64,000 bases of DNA. It comes from Artemia franciscana. Taxonomy: Eukaryota > Arthropoda > Branchiopoda > Anostraca > Artemiidae. The notes below the pieces were generated by a model that was given only the letters and a program-made list of their open reading frames with translations, had not been told where the DNA came from and made no database searches. The DNA is taken from contig NC_088871.1 of the NCBI RefSeq assembly GCF_032884065.1, positions 13,120,393 through 13,184,392 on the forward strand, in the 5' to 3' direction. Made by a program: the position numbers and the translations under genes. Shown here in pieces: positions 13,801 to 22,989 of the stretch (the stretch's first letter is position 1; each line of letters begins with the position of its first letter).

Positions 13801-16800
13801 GAGGAGTTTTATGTTCCAGAAGCTTTAGAAGTTGAAGAAGAAATTTTGAATTCGGAATCAGATATCCCATCAGAAAAAGAAGCTGAAGGTAAGAAACTAT
13901 TCTAGGAGTTAAGATCGAATTCCAAATCCCTATTACCAAGCAGATATCAATCTCACCGTGATACTACATGATAGTAATGAATTTCTTCTACACCTGTTTT
14001 CGAAAAGGAGATGCTTTCGCAAAACCGTGCCCTGTTGCGGAGTGTTGCAGTTAACTTCGAACCCTCTGTCCCATATCACCGAGCTGAGATAAATCCCACT
14101 GCGCCACTACAGGACAGGAAGGAACTCCGCAGATTATGCCTGGTTTTTCTATGTGGTTAAAAACAGCTGCACCTGAAGTTTGACACGGAAAATCCTTATT
14201 CATTTTTTATATATTTAGATTAAGGCTTTAATTTTGTCAATCAATTTGGCTACTGAAGGTGCTTCGTCTCCATGATATAGAAGTCTTTGACCGGTGCTGT
14301 TTACGAACAATCCTGAGAATTCGATACTCCGACAGAATCTTAAATGCTGATGTGCATCACCGCTCTTGTAACATCCAGCCCATAGCCACGATTGTCAAAC
14401 AGAAGACTGCATTGGCTTGGTCGTGTCTTGAGAAGATCCAATGACTGCATCGTCAAGCAACTGTTTCTAGCTGCTCCTTTGTCAGATTGATGGAGACGTC
14501 CAGGGGGTCAATTGAAGGATGGGTTGGCAACTGTCAAAAACAACCTTGATGCCATTGGTGGATTTCGGAAGTTTGGCAGAAAGTGGGAGAGCTGCTGGCT
14601 CCCATTTTCTGAAGAGCTGGAACAAGATTGCGATAAATGTGAGTCAACCATACGGAGTCTCCTAAACTCTGGGTTAGGTGTTCATGTCTGGTCCCGCAGC
14701 AAGTACAAGTAAGTTACTGCATTGGTCTATCATAACAAAGAATAAAAATTAGTTAAATTGAGATCGAGAATGAGGGGTTTTCAGGCCAATTTTTTTAACG
14801 AGAACATTGTTTTCCGTTAGTCGAGTATACTGGGGAGTGGTTCGCTTTTGAGGTTTTTTCTGGCTTTTGAAATTTTTCTTTCTCTCGATTTTCCGTTCTG
14901 ACTACGATAGAAACAAATGTTAGTTGATAATCTATAAATGAAAGGCTCTAAAAATAAGAACGATTTAAGTTTTCTAGGGAGAGTGTCCTTTGAAATTCTT
15001 GTATATTGGGTTGTGCTTTACAGTTATATATTAGCTCTTTATAGTTAACTCCTGTTGGTAACACAGAGGATTTACTCTAGGTCGGGTACAGTTTTTATAG
15101 CTCTTTATGCTTAACTTTTGTTGGTAACACAGAGGGTTTACTCTAGGTCGGGTTCAGTTTTGATAGCTCTTTATAGTTAACTCCCGTTGGTAACACAGAA
15201 GATTTGCTCTAGGTTGAGAAAAAAGGAGAAACACCCCCTAAAAGTCATATAATCTTAGTGAAAATCATACCGTCAGATTCAGCGTATAACAAAACCCTAC
15301 TGTAGAGGTTTCAAAATCCTATCTGCAAAAATGTGGAATTTTTTGTATTTTTTTGCCATAAGAAAGATCACGGATGTGTGTTAATTTGTTTGTTTATTCT
15401 CAGGGGTGATCGTATCGACCCATTGATCCTACAATGTCGCGATAGGGCCCATTCTAACGGAAATTAAAAGTTCTAGTGCCTTTTTTAAGTGACCAAAACA
15501 TTGGAGGGTAACTAGGCTCCCTCCCACGCTTATTTTTTCACCAGATCAAAATTTTGAGATAGCCATTTTGTTCAGCATAGTTGAAAATCTAATAAATATA
15601 TCTTTGAGGGCGACTTGATCCCCCAGAGTCCCCGGGGGAGGGGCTGCAAGTTATGAACTTTGCCCATTGTTTACATATAATATTGGTTATTGACGACATA
15701 TGCTGTTGTTTTCAGGGATAATTTTTCTGATTCTTTTTAGGGGGGGGGGGGTTACGTGAGATGGAGTAATTTACCATGGGGGAAGAGAATTTCCCTGAAG
15801 GGAGCGCTGGATTTTCTAGGATTATTTAAAAAGACAATGAGAAATTAAATAAAAAAATAAGTTTTTTCAACTGAAGGTAAGGAGCAACATTAAATTAAAA
15901 CGAACAGAAATTATTACATATATGAGGGTTTCGTCGCCTCCTCAATACTGCGCTTTTTACGCTAAATTATTTTTTGTAAAACTAAAGAGCAATTTATTCT
16001 ACTTAAACGGCCTTTGTGGTTCAGGGGTCATGCTTAAAGAATTGAAACAAAACTTGAACTTTAGCGTAAAGAGGTTCTAGTCGCCTTTTTGAGTAACAAA
16101 AAAATTGGAGGGCAGCCAGGCCCCCTCCCCCACCTGTTTTTCTCAAATCTCAAAATTATTCCGTATATGAAAGGGATTGTACCCTCCTCGACGACCCGCT
16201 CTTTACGCTAAAGTTTAACCCTTTCTCACAGCTCTACTTTTTAAAACAATAAAAAACTTTAGCGTAAAGAGCGGGGCGTTGAGGAGGGGACAGCCCCTTT
16301 CATATACGGAATATTTTCTGTTCTTTTTAAGTTTTAATGTTGCTCCTTACTTTCAGGTAAAAAATACTTGTTTTTTATATTTAATTGTAAGTATGGAGCG
16401 ACGCGGCCTAATAGTAACCGAAACTCTAAAAAACGAAATTTTGATACCAATAGATATATCAAAAGAATTGGCTTATTATGCAGATTCCGAATACATAAGT
16501 TTCATTAAGCTTAGTTTTACCCATCAAAGGTAAAATCAGGCTATGAGTCTGAGAAAATTTGTCTAATTTTTGAAAAAGGGGAAACTCCCACTAAATGTCA
16601 CAGAATCGTACTGAAAATCGCACCGTCAGATAGTGTATCAAAGAACTTTGATGCAGAGGTCCCATGTTCCTATCTGCAAAAATGTGGAATTTCATATTTT
16701 TTGCCTGAAGAAAGATCACGGATGGATGTTTATTTATTATTATTATTATTAATTTATTACCCGTCAAAAACGGAAAAGACGGAGTATATAAAAGAAAAAG

Positions 16801-18794
16801 AAAGGAAAGCACAAAAATTTAAATGCACTTCCACTACAAATATTATAAAATAACACTAGTCCAGGGGTGGTTGGCTCTTAAAACATTGTTACTGAATTTG
16901 GAGATTCTTCTTTCTATGACCATGGAAGGGTTGGTGACCTTATATTTCCTGGAGAATCCGCCATTGCTGTGCCACAAAGGGAGACGCAGGAGAAACTTAG
17001 CATATCTGTAAAATGCGCTGCAAATGGCTTTCTTTTCGGTAGCTGTGAATATTTTCCAGAAGGGAACCAGAGCAAGCAGATGGGGGCTAGTAAAAGCATT
17101 GTATAGCCGGGCAAGGAGAGGACGGTTGAAACGACACTTATTGGCAACAAGTAATCCGTAAGACGCTCGTAGACGGGAACAGAGGTGGTTTGTCAGTGCT
17201 GAGCGTGTGTCCTTCAATGTAGAAGAAATAGGAAGGCCAAAATACGTAAGGGACTCACAAGGCTTAATCAGAGTATCGCCAATTTTAAGGGAGAGGTTAA
17301 TTGAAAGCTCATTTTTTGAACCATTGAAGAAAAGAAGTTCTGTTTTAGATTCGTTGAAGGAAAGTCCGATCTGCTTGTATGCCGCTGCAAGTGAGTCGTA
17401 ATTTTGTTGAAATAAAAATATCGAACGAGAAACATAAAGAATGTCATCAGCAAAGTTCAGCAGCGAAAGATTAATCCCACGGAAAAAGCACGACGGCTTT
17501 ATTACTTGCTGTGCTTCGATAATAGCGTTATTAAACAGTGATGGTGAAGTTTTGCCACCTTGACGTACGCCTTTCTTGACACTCAGCATTTCTTTAGAAG
17601 GAAAAGTGCCGGACGGAGAGGGGATCAGGATAACAGCCGAGAGATTTGTTTCTTTGTTTTTGTTTTTTCTGTATTTTTTCCCAAGGGTGATCGTATCGAC
17701 ACAGTGGTACTAGAATATCAGCAGAGGACTCATTCAAACGGAAATTAAAATCTCTAGTGACTAAAGAGATTGAAATTCCTATACGAAATTCAGAGCTGTC
17801 AGAATACCTATGCCTGTTATCAAAATTTCTGGTTTTCTCTTTGCCGACTTAATTTTACGCATGGAGATGTTAAGGGTAATTGACTGGGGTAACTTTTCAC
17901 CGGGACTGAATTGTCTAAAGGGTATTCCCATGGAGAGGGGATTTTTCAGTGGTGGTGGAGTCAGATTTTCTGGCATTATTTAAAAAAATTAACAGAAATT
18001 AAATAAGGAAAAAACTATTAGTTTCAATTGAAAGTAAGGAGCAACATTAAAGCTTAAAACGAACAGAAATGATTACGTATAAAAGCGGTGTTACTCCCAC
18101 CTCGACACCTAGCTCTTTACTCTAAATTTTGAATTTCGTCCCTATTCTTTGAGGACGACTCCTGAAAAACAAAATGTGCAATATAGAGTAAACTAAAACT
18201 TGTCTTGCTGTTCCCAAAAATATTCTTATTTATTTATGCTTATTGTTTTGGTTAATCAGATTTGTTATTGTGATGCTATATTTTTTATGTTTTTGTACAA
18301 AATAAAGTAAATCTAGTCTAAGGGTTTATTTCATTTTTATTAAGTTTATTTTATATATGAATTTATAAATCATTAATTTTATTTATTTATTTTAAACTTA
18401 CATTTATTTGATTTAGTTTATCAGATTTGTTATTGTGACGCTATATATTTCATGTACGTGTGGGAAATAAAATAAATCGAACCTGACGGTTCTAGAAATA
18501 GTCTATTTTATCTTAATCCTAATATTTAGATTAATTATTGATTTAATCAGAAGGTTTAGAGTTTGTCGCTGAAAGTTTTATTCCCTAAACAGGGGAATTT
18601 ATTAAAGACGTAGCTGTGTGAATGTTTAAGTAAATTGCTTTTTCTGGTTTTTAATTAAATTGGTTTGTCTTTTTATTTCAGGTGTGGATCAGGTATTGCC
18701 TCGTGCACCTAGTTCAAAAGAGGAAGTTGAAAATGGAAGTGAAAATTCCGAAAGTTCTTATGAAAAGGTCAGCGAAGCCTTTGACGAAGAGTAA
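1626..18794 (+). CDS. TEX264: TEX264-like ER-phagy receptor, 4 coding exons
   Basis: Joining 1626-1883, 10787-11011, 13720-13888 and 18682-18794 gives 254 residues ending in TAA. Junctions are all GT-AG and phases agree (0, 0, 1). Residues ~7-30 are a hydrophobic anchor (FYFIFLVLCLIATVGGYFVY). VAYKFARGPYKECG, LFTEA, IYYDNPQQ, FGF/YGFKE and EFYVPE match the GyrI-like domain of animal TEX264. The tail is acidic and Ser-rich and ends SSYEKVSEAFDEE, where Y244-E-K-V247 fits the LC3-interacting core (aromatic-x-x-aliphatic) and sits where human TEX264 has its FEEL motif. Known family role: a single-pass ER protein that binds ATG8/LC3 to deliver ER to autophagosomes, and that acts with p97 in repair of DNA-protein crosslinks. 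It is shorter than the human protein (about 313 residues), mainly in the disordered tail. I infer conserved function from domain order and motif; no frame break is seen. Confidence 0.9.
1924..2330. other. Start of intron 1, no feature seen
   Basis: AT-rich intronic DNA with no open frame or repeat that I can support. Confidence 0.4.
2775..4735. repeat. C-rich tandem array, ~290-bp units
   Basis: About six units. Each unit carries CCAAGTTTCATCCCGATC, CACTCTAAGCGTTTTCC, a C-homopolymer run, CCGGTCGGGATTTAAAATAA, GAGCTCTGAGACACGA and TTTCATTAAGATCCGATCAC. The spacing of the GAGCTCTGAGACAC motif is roughly 260-400 bases, mostly near 290. The array ends at 4608-4728 in a tail with GGACAGAC, GCGATCGC and a 20-bp hairpin. 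Confidence 0.75.
4701..4720. repeat. Hairpin at the end of the C-rich array
   Basis: CACTTGGTAGATACCAAGTG is a 9-bp-stem hairpin, followed by CCATAAAA. The same structure ends the other arrays at 6681-6700 and 45025-45044, always just after GCGATCGCTATATGT or a close variant. Confidence 0.7.
4738..5570. repeat. 137-138-bp tandem satellite array
   Basis: The phrase AGCACGAAAGTTATCxAAAC recurs at 4740, 4878, 5016, 5154, 5291, 5428 and 5558, a period of 138, 138, 138, 137, 137 and 130. Units also share GTGAAATATTAAAAGCAGG, CCTAACCTAGTATCTTTTAG and TTAATTAAAACATGGTCAAC. Part of the same unit occurs at 2510-2770. Confidence 0.85.
5575..6715. repeat. Second C-rich tandem array
   Basis: About four more units of the same C-rich repeat as 2775-4735, closed by the same tail at 6602-6707 (CTGGAAGTGCCTAAAGTAGC, GGGACAGACAGACAGACAG, GCGATCGC, hairpin). 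Confidence 0.75.
6681..6700. repeat. Hairpin at the end of the second C-rich array
   Basis: CACTTGGTTAATACCAAGTG followed by CCATAAAA, the same terminal hairpin as at 4701. Confidence 0.7.
7136..7432. repeat. Foldback module of family A copy 1
   Basis: The two arms of about 130 bases are nearly perfect reverse complements around a ~40-base loop (GACTCTTTCTC...). The arms are bounded by ATTAAATAAA and TTTATTTAAT. Confidence 0.8.
8140..8478 (-). CDS. Open frame in the family A body, function unknown
   Basis: A 112-codon frame in the sense direction of the element. The stretch SDQKNWRTPRPPP..LIFSQKSPDQ, then NYVFRDDLLP, recurs in copies at 27232-27447 (-) and 37502-37699 (+) in the same sense frame with few changes. 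It could be a real small element protein, or merely reflect low divergence among copies of a non-coding element. I recognise no domain. The Pro-rich tract and the lack of a clear start argue for caution. Confidence 0.3.
   Translation of the reverse strand: MPEDRSRMRFYLLFFSQRLSYRLSGPRISQEGLFYRKSKVLVVFLSDQKNWRTPRPPPKLIFSQKSPDQNSEIAILFTIVEKPYNYVFRDDLLPRSPRRRGCKLQTLTCVYI
8813..10569. other. Intron 1, no confident gene
   Basis: A 181-codon frame at 9080-9625 has no recognisable domain, and its end (9606-9700) resembles a diverged dispersed repeat also seen near 56836-56970. I treat it as non-coding intron. Poly-T and poly-G runs and AT-rich DNA fill the rest. Confidence 0.45.
10570..10786 (+). 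repeat. Degenerate tandem duplication of the exon 2 boundary
   Basis: Three decayed copies of one unit lie directly before exon 2. CCTTGTTACACTCAAAACTT, CCTTATTACATTCACAACTT and CGTTGTTACGTTCAAAATTT recur at about 10575, 10670 and 10741. GGCTCCACACATCTATTGG recurs near 10649 and 10722. TTCTTAAGGTGGCTC occurs at 10614 and again at the real acceptor. After the upstream acceptor, bases 10622-10657 read VARKSLRCCGST, against VAPHSLRYCVGS of true exon 2. Confidence 0.75.
10622..10657 (+). pseudogene. Partial duplicate of TEX264-like exon 2 start
   Basis: About 12 codons copy the beginning of exon 2, with an intact AAG acceptor before them. Use of this acceptor would add a 165-base segment, a multiple of three (10622-10786). 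Read in frame it runs on towards exon 2, but whether it is ever spliced cannot be told from sequence. Confidence 0.6.
10787..11011 (+). CDS. TEX264: TEX264-like exon 2 (GyrI-like domain core)
   Basis: 75 codons, phase 0 at both ends. The acceptor is TTTTTTCTTAAG at 10775-10786 and the donor is GTAAGT at 11012. It encodes residues 87-161, from VAPHSLRYCVGSVLS to YPKLTEYIT, matching the family blocks 'CAVGSIL', 'FGFK' and 'TFP...L..WLAT'. The open frame continues into the introns on both sides, but the similarity stops at these splice sites. A partial copy of its first dozen codons lies 165 bases upstream. Confidence 0.9.
11012..12329. other. Intron 2 of the TEX264-like gene, first part
   Basis: No supported gene. 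A diverged dispersed repeat at about 11440-11540 (TTCTTTTTTGGATT, CATAATCTCACCACCAGAAT, GTTGGTTTCTTGC) is similar to 19045-19140. Confidence 0.45.
12330..12790 (+). pseudogene. LINE reverse transcriptase C-terminal fragment
   Basis: 12351-12671 encodes VKHGSEAWALRKADEDLLDVFQRN, then TDRISNSRLYE and ERLRWLGHVL, typical of the thumb and C-terminal region of non-LTR reverse transcriptases ('YGSEAW', 'LRWLGHV'). It ends in a stop just after WEDVTKKD, and the remaining similarity is out of frame. The EN and RT catalytic parts are missing, so it is a 5'-truncated dead copy inside intron 2. Confidence 0.8.
13720..13888 (+). CDS. TEX264: TEX264-like exon 3 (end of GyrI-like domain)
   Basis: 169 bases between the acceptor CTTTTTTAG and the donor GTAAGA. 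Phase 0 in, phase 1 out. It encodes ERDLTAHPVIEIYEP, then IKYFVPLSRQEEFYVPE, matching the family blocks 'ERKL.AYP.LEIY' and 'CPLARQGDFYVPE'. It then enters an acidic linker (EVEEEILNSESDIPSEKEAE). The domain end and the start of the disordered tail share this exon. Confidence 0.9.
13889..14239. other. Start of intron 3, no feature seen
   Basis: Donor GTAAGA at 13889, then AT-rich DNA without a supported gene. Confidence 0.4.
14240..14715 (+). pseudogene. LINE reverse transcriptase C-terminal fragment, second lineage
   Basis: Two out-of-phase pieces (14259-14444 and 14512-14712) together cover LHDIEVFDRCCLRTILRIRY...SDRI and WLATVKNNLDAIGG-like blocks, ending FGRKWESCW and VHVWSRSKYK. It is a frameshifted 3' end of a LINE. 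The 3' tail shows the AAGTACAAGTAA oligomer, which is longer in the related copy at 21912. Confidence 0.75.
14716..15031. other. Intron 3 spacer, nothing seen
   Basis: AT-rich intronic sequence with no repeat or coding signal that I can support. Confidence 0.35.
15032..15213. repeat. 66-bp tandem repeat, three units
   Basis: TAGCTCTTTATAGTTAACTC, GTTGGTAACACAGAGGATTT and CTCTAGGTCGGG recur at a 66-base period, starting at 15032, 15098 and 15164. Confidence 0.85.
15214..16375 (+). mobile_element. Family A element, 5'-truncated
   Basis: It joins the family body at the block GAGAAACACCCCCTAAAAGT and continues through ATCGTATCGACC, CCTCCCACGC and the internal Ctc-TTTACGCTAAA hairpin to the foldback module at 16154-16375. 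The foldback arms share copy-specific changes (ATTCCGTATATG in place of ACTCCGTATATG). Confidence 0.7.
16736..17645 (-). mobile_element. 5'-truncated LINE inserted in family A
   Basis: Read on the - strand it starts in the reverse transcriptase palm and ends in a (TAA)n tail at 16736-16757, typical of target-primed insertion. 5' truncation is common in LINEs. The insertion interrupts an otherwise continuous family A copy. Confidence 0.75.
16843..17589 (-). pseudogene. LINE reverse transcriptase, palm to C-terminus
   Basis: A 248-codon uninterrupted frame. KKGVRQGGKTSPSLFN is the RT motif containing 'GxxQG', and FADDILYVS carries the catalytic Y/FADD motif. LSFNESKTELLFF and a C-terminal region with LYNAFTSPHLL follow. 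Upstream RT motifs and endonuclease are absent because of 5' truncation, so it cannot act on its own. Its intact frame implies a younger age than the other LINE relics here. Confidence 0.8.
18682..18794 (+). CDS. TEX264: TEX264-like exon 4 (tail with LIR motif)
   Basis: 113 bases from the acceptor TTTTATTTCAG to TAA at 18792-18794. It completes the split Gly codon, then encodes a 36-residue tail, Ser/Glu-rich, ending ENSESSYEKVSEAFDEE. Residues Y244-E-K-V247 form a canonical LIR core preceded by acidic and Ser residues, which in LIRs often raise affinity for ATG8 proteins, by charge or after phosphorylation. The LIR being encoded in the last coding exon makes loss of the exon equal to loss of receptor function. 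Confidence 0.85.
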
Positions 18795-18954
18795 TGTACA
18801 GTTTGCTATCGCTTGTTGGTGTAGTTTCATGGCTTGTGAGCCGATTCCTTATACTATGATCTGTCCCTTCATATATTTTCAGTTGTTTTATGCTTTTATT
18901 TGATTCTTTTGTAGGCAGAAATTTTGATTATACTTACTCGTTCATAAGTAAAAA

Positions 18955-18960
18955 AATAAA
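18955..18960 (+). promoter_or_regulatory. TEX264: Candidate polyadenylation signal
   Basis: AATAAA lies 161 bases after the stop codon of the TEX264-like gene, followed by a T-rich stretch. It is the first good hexamer downstream of the stop. Confidence 0.55.
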
Positions 18961-19716
18961 TAATAATTATTCTACGTTGCGTTTCCTTTGTTTTATGCCA
19001 TCATCGCTTGAAGACCGAAAACTAGGAATTGAAAGCTAAGTTCTTCTTCTTCTTCTTGCTTGGATTATTATGGAGACGCTTTCATATAATCTCATCACTT
19101 GAATCAAATTAACGACCCTAAAGTTGGTTGCTGCAGCTGAGTTCTAATATCTGGTCAAAAAGACCAAGACACTTCATTTTGTGAATTCTGCTTGATGTGC
19201 CTGATTGTTTGTTTACATGTAGAATGTTTGTTTGTTTATTTTTCGAATATATTGTAGGTGGGGTAGTTTCATTGTTCTTTGTATTTTTCTCTATGAAAAT
19301 ACCCCAGAATGGTATTTTTCAATGAAAACACATAAAAAGTTTTTATTAAAATCTGATTGGGGGATTTAAAAATTACAGGAGTTAATTGTTAGCTGTAATT
19401 GGTCTGATGCTACTACTGACAACTCACTGCAGCACCAAGCCGCCTAAAGTTTCAACTAAATACCATTGGCCTTCATGATATATTGCAGATACTACCTTTG
19501 GACTATCGGAATGCACCTAGTATCGTTTGATAAGTTAAATCCCCTCGACAATCTCTGAATACCTGTCAACTGAATTTCAACTGAATACCTGTAACTGTTT
19601 CTGTAGTATAGTAAATGTGCTATTTTGACAAACCTGATGGATATCTACTCTCGCGCATGCACAAAAAATTATTCAGATTTCCTATAAGAAAGAAACTAAA
19701 ACTATGTGTAAAAAGA
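18961..19716. other. Intergenic region after the TEX264-like gene
   Basis: No gene seen. 19045-19140 is a diverged copy of the repeat at 11440-11540. Confidence 0.4.
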
Positions 19717-19787
19717 TGCATCGACCGGGAATCGAACCCGGGCCGCCCGCGTGGCAGGCGAGCATTCTACCACTGAACCATCGATGC
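19717..19787 (-). tRNA. tRNA-Gly (anticodon GCC)
   Basis: On the - strand the 71 bases fold as a standard cloverleaf. The acceptor is GCATCGA paired with TCGATGC plus discriminator A, the D arm is GGTTCAGTGGTAGAA (A box), the anticodon loop is CTGCCAC with GCC, and the T arm is GGGTTCGATTCCC (B box). Bases 19710-19714 give a TTTTT terminator 3' of it. There is no intron. All features of a working RNA polymerase III gene are present; it decodes GGC and GGT. Confidence 0.97.
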
Positions 19788-21911
19788 TTATTGTTATTCC
19801 AGATATATGTATGTATCAAGATAATTTCCAAGTGTAACTAAACATTTTTTGAGCTTAGGTAAAAATGTGTCAGGGGGCGGATCCCGGGGATCCGCCCTGG
19901 TTTTTTTGGTGCCCTCATTCACATTCCGTTCTTTAGTCTTTTTTTACGTATACTTGTGAATTTGATCAATTATTCGTAGGTGATTTACTCAATTAACAAC
20001 AAAAAGCAAAGCTTTCCTATGAATTTAAAGAGCAAAGTTGAAACTTAAAATGAAAAAAATTATTTATCTTCAGCCGGTTCAGTATATATCTGCAAAACTG
20101 GCATACAAATATTTGATTACTGCAAAGAGTTTTCTACGAACATGGAACTTTCCCCTTTTTAACGAAAATGAAAACACCTGTTGAAGATAAAAGGGGTATC
20201 TTCAACACGTTTCATAAACGTGATAACGCAGTGATAGTTATTTGTCTATTCACAATGACATATTGAAAAGTAGCATTGTGGTTAAAAGTTCAAAATGGAT
20301 AAAAATAAACAATCTGGAAACGAGCATAGAATCAATAAGAGACGAATGCAAGGGGATCGAAGGATATTTCCGGATATTTCGGTAAAATATCCGAAAATAC
20401 ATGGGAATCGAAAGGTAAGTTTTGACTAATAATAAACTCCCTCCACCCTCAAAAAATTCTTAATTTTAGTTTTGTGGCTTATTTAATAGCGAATGGTCTA
20501 ATAAGGATTTCGTGTGAATAAATCTATCTATGTTTTTATTTTAACTATCTAGCTAATTTGGGTGAAATTAGATGAATGAAAGAAATAAAAGCAATTTAGG
20601 CCAGGAACAGATACATGAGGTCGGAGGGGGGGACCCTCCTCTTAAGACTCTCTTGGCACACTTATTCTGTTCTTTTTTCTTCTTTTTTTAATCCTTTTAA
20701 AATAAATTTTTTGATTTGGTGCCCGCTTCGAGTCACATTGGCACCCTTGGTTCAGCAGCCCCTTTACCCGAGATTTTGCTCTTGATCTGTTTGAGATTCA
20801 GGCATGAAACTGCTCGCACGATCAGTTTACGAATCATTTCGTCATAAAATTACAAGACAAACCTCGTTTTCAGGAAAGATTAATCATATAATTAAACTTG
20901 CATGTTAGATCTTCATTTTCAGATTGTGTTTTCTTTTTTTGGTAGATTTTTTTTTTCTCTTTCTTAAGAGCCCATCGATTTAGGGTACGGTTTCTGTGAG
21001 TCATTGATAGGGGTATGATAAGGATGGGTCACGAGAGGGGAGACACATCATTAGATGGGTTTACGGAAATGTTTTGGACACTTGAGCTTGCCTTGTGGGA
21101 TTTGGGAGAGCTGTTTCACATTCCCTTTCTCATTGAGCTGCCCGACTGCAGCAAGATGCTCTGTACCATAAGCTTCACATGGGCAAGATAGGAGTTTTCA
21201 TAAATGTATTGGTATCACAGCTTAGATATACAATTCAGTCATGAAGACTCGTATCTTGCCCATTAGAGGGGCCTAAGCCCCCCTGGATCCGCGCCTCCTC
21301 CAAGCCCACGCTCCGAAGCGTAGATCGTACTACAACACCATAGGCAGGAACACAATTTTGTTTTATTGCATACACAGCTTAGATACCAATATTGGCATCT
21401 AAGCTCTGTTGCCAGTTTCCTGTCACCAGCCGGTAGCATCGCTACTGCGCACTGTGTCCCAAAAATAAATCGAGTTTTCTTAACTGTATTGAATATCGAA
21501 GCTGTACGCAGCAACCAGGCGTGCGGTTGGTTTTCAGTCTCTTTATAGAAAATGTTGGAATCTTGTGGCGGATCAAGGGGCTGCTGTACAATTCTCTATC
21601 TCTTGTAAAAACAGTTGTATTTCCACTCTTAGAAATTAGAGGTTTCCCTATTGCTTGATTTTTTTTTATCCAAATCTAAAGGAAAAAAAATAATAAAAAT
21701 TAGTCTGGTTTGCTCATTCTGAAAGTCTCAGTGAAGCCATAGTAATTTGTTCATCAAACAATCTGCTCGCGTCTGTTGTTAATACGCATTTTACTGCTAT
21801 AGGAAAATGTCACTGGCTATCAAAGTGGTTTCTTTGTCATTTTACATCAGCACCAACCAGATTCACCCAAACGAACTGGTCTGAAGAAAGCGTTATCTAC
21901 ACCCCCCCTCC
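19788..21911. other. Intergenic, no supported gene
   Basis: AT-rich DNA with low-complexity stretches. The short frames at 21263-21548 have no recognised domain. The only structure noted is a 30-bp palindrome at 21376-21405. Confidence 0.4.
21376..21405. repeat. 30-bp near-perfect palindrome
   Basis: AGCTTAGATACCAATATTGG followed by CATCTAAGCT reads almost the same on both strands, with one mispair. There is no gene next to it. Confidence 0.7.
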
Positions 21912-22450
21912 CCTATTACTTGTACTTGTACTTGTAGCGGGACCAGACGAGGATGCCTCACCCAGCATCTAGAAGACTACGTATGGTTGACTCCCATTTG
22001 TGGCGATCTTGTGCCAACTCTTCAACAAACCGGAGCCTGCAACTCCCCCACTTTCTGCCAAATCTTTGAAATCCGCCAACGGGGTTGAGGTCATTTTTGA
22101 CAGTTGCCCACTGATTCTTTAATTGACCGACAGGTCACCTGCACCAATCTGGGGACGGGGCAGCTAGAAGTACTTGCTTCATGATGCAGTCATTGGGTCC
22201 TCTAAGTACCTGACCAAGCCAAAGCAGTCTTCTCTATGTGAAAATCGTGGTGGCGGGTGAGGTTTTACAGCAGTGGTGGCGCACATCAACATTTGAGATT
22301 CTGTCGGAATATCGAATCTTCAGGATTTTTCGTAGATTGCGGTGATCAAAGGTTTCCAAATCATGGAGATGAAGCGCCTTCAGTGGCCGCCTCTCCTCCT
22401 TTCTCAACTGGGCTTGGGACGGACTATGGTGGGGATACCCCCCTATCATT
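21912..22450 (-). pseudogene. LINE 3' end, same lineage as 14240-14715
   Basis: Read on the - strand, 22449-22234 encodes LHDLETFDHRNLRKILKIRYSDRISNVDVRHHC, and the following pieces match the WSRSKYK-type end in broken frames. The 3' tail (21915-21933) is a run of ACAAGT units. It is a dead 5'-truncated copy. Confidence 0.75.
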
Positions 22451-22989
22451 ACGCTCGAATCAAAGACATCCTTGGTCTAGTGTCCCCCAAGATTTTTCTC
22501 TAGATCCACCCCTGAAATGTGTACAGTCAGGACTGTCTTAAGGAAAAAAGTGAAAGTGTGAAAGATTGACTTTTTTAATCTGCTGGTATATCTAGGGTAC
22601 AAATTGAAATTTAAGGTCTAAACATACAATTTTTCTACACTTTTGCACCTTTTAGAATATCAAATTGATATCTCTCAATTTGATTAATTTTTGATTGACT
22701 TGGTAGGCTGTTAGAATACTTTTTTCTTGTAAAAAAAAACAGTGCTAGATTTAACAGTAGGCTGAAACCTAGGGTGGCAAATTCAAGGGGGTGGCAAATT
22801 TTAATAAAAATTGACCAAACCTGAAATGATAGCGCTAGTGCCCTGCGTAATGAACGTAATTTCCTTCACAGGTTATTCGTAAATTACGCTGATGCAGTAG
22901 CTTATTTATAATAAGTAAATAGTATATATGATACTATTATAATTACTTAGACGTAATTAAATTTTTAACTACTGTAAGCAAGAGATGAA
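22451..22989. other. Spacer, no feature seen
   Basis: AT-rich DNA, no supported gene. Confidence 0.3.

Larger units (their letters stand above)
16376..18200 (+). mobile_element. Family A element split by a LINE
   Basis: The left half (GTAAGTATGGAGCGACGCGG to GATCACGGATGGATG, 16388-16735) and the right half (CCAAGGGTGATCGTATCGAC onward, from about 17646) are adjacent in other family copies. Here they are separated by the inserted LINE fragment. The 3' end decays after about 18100. Confidence 0.7.
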
